DNA from: Verrucomicrobiota bacterium
Lineage (GTDB): Bacteria; Verrucomicrobiota; Verrucomicrobiia; Chthoniobacterales; UBA10450
Assembly (NCBI GenBank): GCA_003219355.1
Contig: QHOQ01000206.1
Coordinates: 1 to 7,355 of the forward strand
Direction: 5' to 3'
Length of the DNA stretch: 7,355 nt
The translations under genes and the position numbers were made by a program. Under the pieces are notes generated by a model. The model was not told the origin of the DNA. It made no database searches and saw only the letters and a program-made list of their open reading frames with translations. How positions within the stretch are numbered: position 1 is the first letter of the stretch; the number at the start of each line of letters is the position of its first letter. Of the stretch, positions 6,705-7,355 are shown in pieces.

Positions 6705-7355
6705 ATGAAAACGAGACACGCACAGAACCTCCTCGTCGCCGTGCTGATTGGCGCGCTGGCGCTCGCGGCGACCGTCGCGCAGGCCGACGATCCCCTTCCG
6801 TCGTGGAACGACACCGCGCCGAAGAAGGCCATCGTCGCCTTCGTCGAGCGCGTGACGAAGGAAGGTTCATCTGACTTCGTTCCGCCTAACGAGCGCATCG
6901 CCACGTTCGACAATGACGGCACGCTCTGGGCCGAGCAGCCGTTGTACTTCCAATTCCTTTTCGCCATTGACCGGGTGAAGGCGCTCGCGCCACAGCATCC
7001 GGAGTGGAAGACCAAAGAGCCATTCGCCTCACTGCTCAAAGGCGACACGAAAACCGCGCTGACCGGCGGCGAGCACGCATTCTTGGAAATCGTGGCTGCC
7101 ACGCACTCGAACCTAACGACCGAAGAGTTTGATCGCATCGTGAAGGAGTGGCTCGCTACCGCAAAGCATGCAAAGACGGGTCGGCTTTACACCGAGATGG
7201 TCTACCAGCCGATGCTGGAGCTCCTCGCGTATCTGCGAGAAAACGGCTTCAAGACATTCATCGTTTCAGGCGGTGGCGTCGAGTTCATGCGCACTTTTGC
7301 GGACAAAATCTATGGCATCCCGCCGGAGCAAGTCGTCGGCAGCACAGGCAAACTA
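6705..7355 (+). CDS. Exported HAD-superfamily phosphatase, cut by the window edge
   Basis: 217 codons are visible and the frame is still open at the right edge. ATG at 6705 follows an A-rich leader (AAAAGCAGACAACA) with no Shine-Dalgarno sequence. It begins a clear signal peptide of about 27 residues: basic MKTRH, a Leu/Ala-rich core, then VAQA before DD. HAD motif I is FDNDGTLW, with Asp69 as nucleophile and Asp71 as general acid. The DxDGT form is typical of phosphatases and phosphoserine-phosphatase-like members. Residues about 78-165 would form the cap domain. HAD motif II is IVSGGG with Ser188. The lysine and acidic motifs III and IV must lie beyond the window. It should hydrolyse a phosphate monoester, with the substrate unknown. 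Export is unusual for a HAD enzyme of this form, but it matches the secreted phosphatase and sulfatases upstream. The spacing suggests it could share a transcript with the 795-residue sulfatase. Confidence 0.9.
   Translation, partial: MKTRHAQNLLVAVLIGALALAATVAQADDPLPSWNDTAPKKAIVAFVERVTKEGSSDFVPPNERIATFDNDGTLWAEQPLYFQFLFAIDRVKALAPQHPEWKTKEPFASLLKGDTKTALTGGEHAFLEIVAATHSNLTTEEFDRIVKEWLATAKHAKTGRLYTEMVYQPMLELLAYLRENGFKTFIVSGGGVEFMRTFADKIYGIPPEQVVGSTGKL

Noticed and set aside
6638..6874. Plus-strand 78-codon frame starting in the spacer and overlapping the HAD gene
   Set aside because: It is Arg-rich and out of frame with the well-supported HAD phosphatase, which has a signal peptide and motif I.

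Overview
The window carries six protein-coding genes, all on the plus strand. They look like an accessory cluster of envelope and secreted hydrolases in a Gram-negative, probably Verrucomicrobiota-like, bacterium. The taxonomic guess is an inference from three features: signal-peptide sulfatases, several genes that start with ATGAAA behind an A-rich leader with no Shine-Dalgarno sequence, and an intergenic hairpin built from 9-10 bp AACAG-type units. Planctomycetes, Acidobacteria or Gammaproteobacteria are not excluded by sequence alone.

Layout from left to right. Positions 53-862 encode a membrane protein with a DUF4956/MgtC-like core and a soluble C-terminal domain. After 36 bp comes an exported histidine phosphatase (899-1480). 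A 237-bp spacer (1481-1717) holds a 9-bp inverted repeat and leads to a secreted Cys-type sulfatase with the core motif CTAGR (1718-3352). That gene is closed by a textbook intrinsic terminator (3376-3410). A new unit then starts with a GTG-initiated four-helix membrane protein of unknown function (3517-4029), preceded by a 9-codon mini-ORF. A 175-bp spacer with the period-9/10 hairpin repeat (4047-4116) separates it from a second, larger secreted sulfatase with the core motif CSPSR and an extra C-terminal domain (4205-6592). The window ends inside an exported HAD-superfamily phosphatase (6705 to the right edge).

Four of the six products are predicted exported ester hydrolases: two sulfatases and two phosphatases. 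The other two are membrane proteins. This suggests scavenging of sulfate and phosphate esters outside the cytoplasm, with the membrane proteins possibly helping in transport or envelope homeostasis. The substrates are unknown. No formylglycine-generating enzyme or anSME, which both sulfatases would need to mature their catalytic cysteine, lies in the window. No tRNA, rRNA, CRISPR array, transposase or phage gene was seen, and no gene-free stretch exceeds 300 bases.
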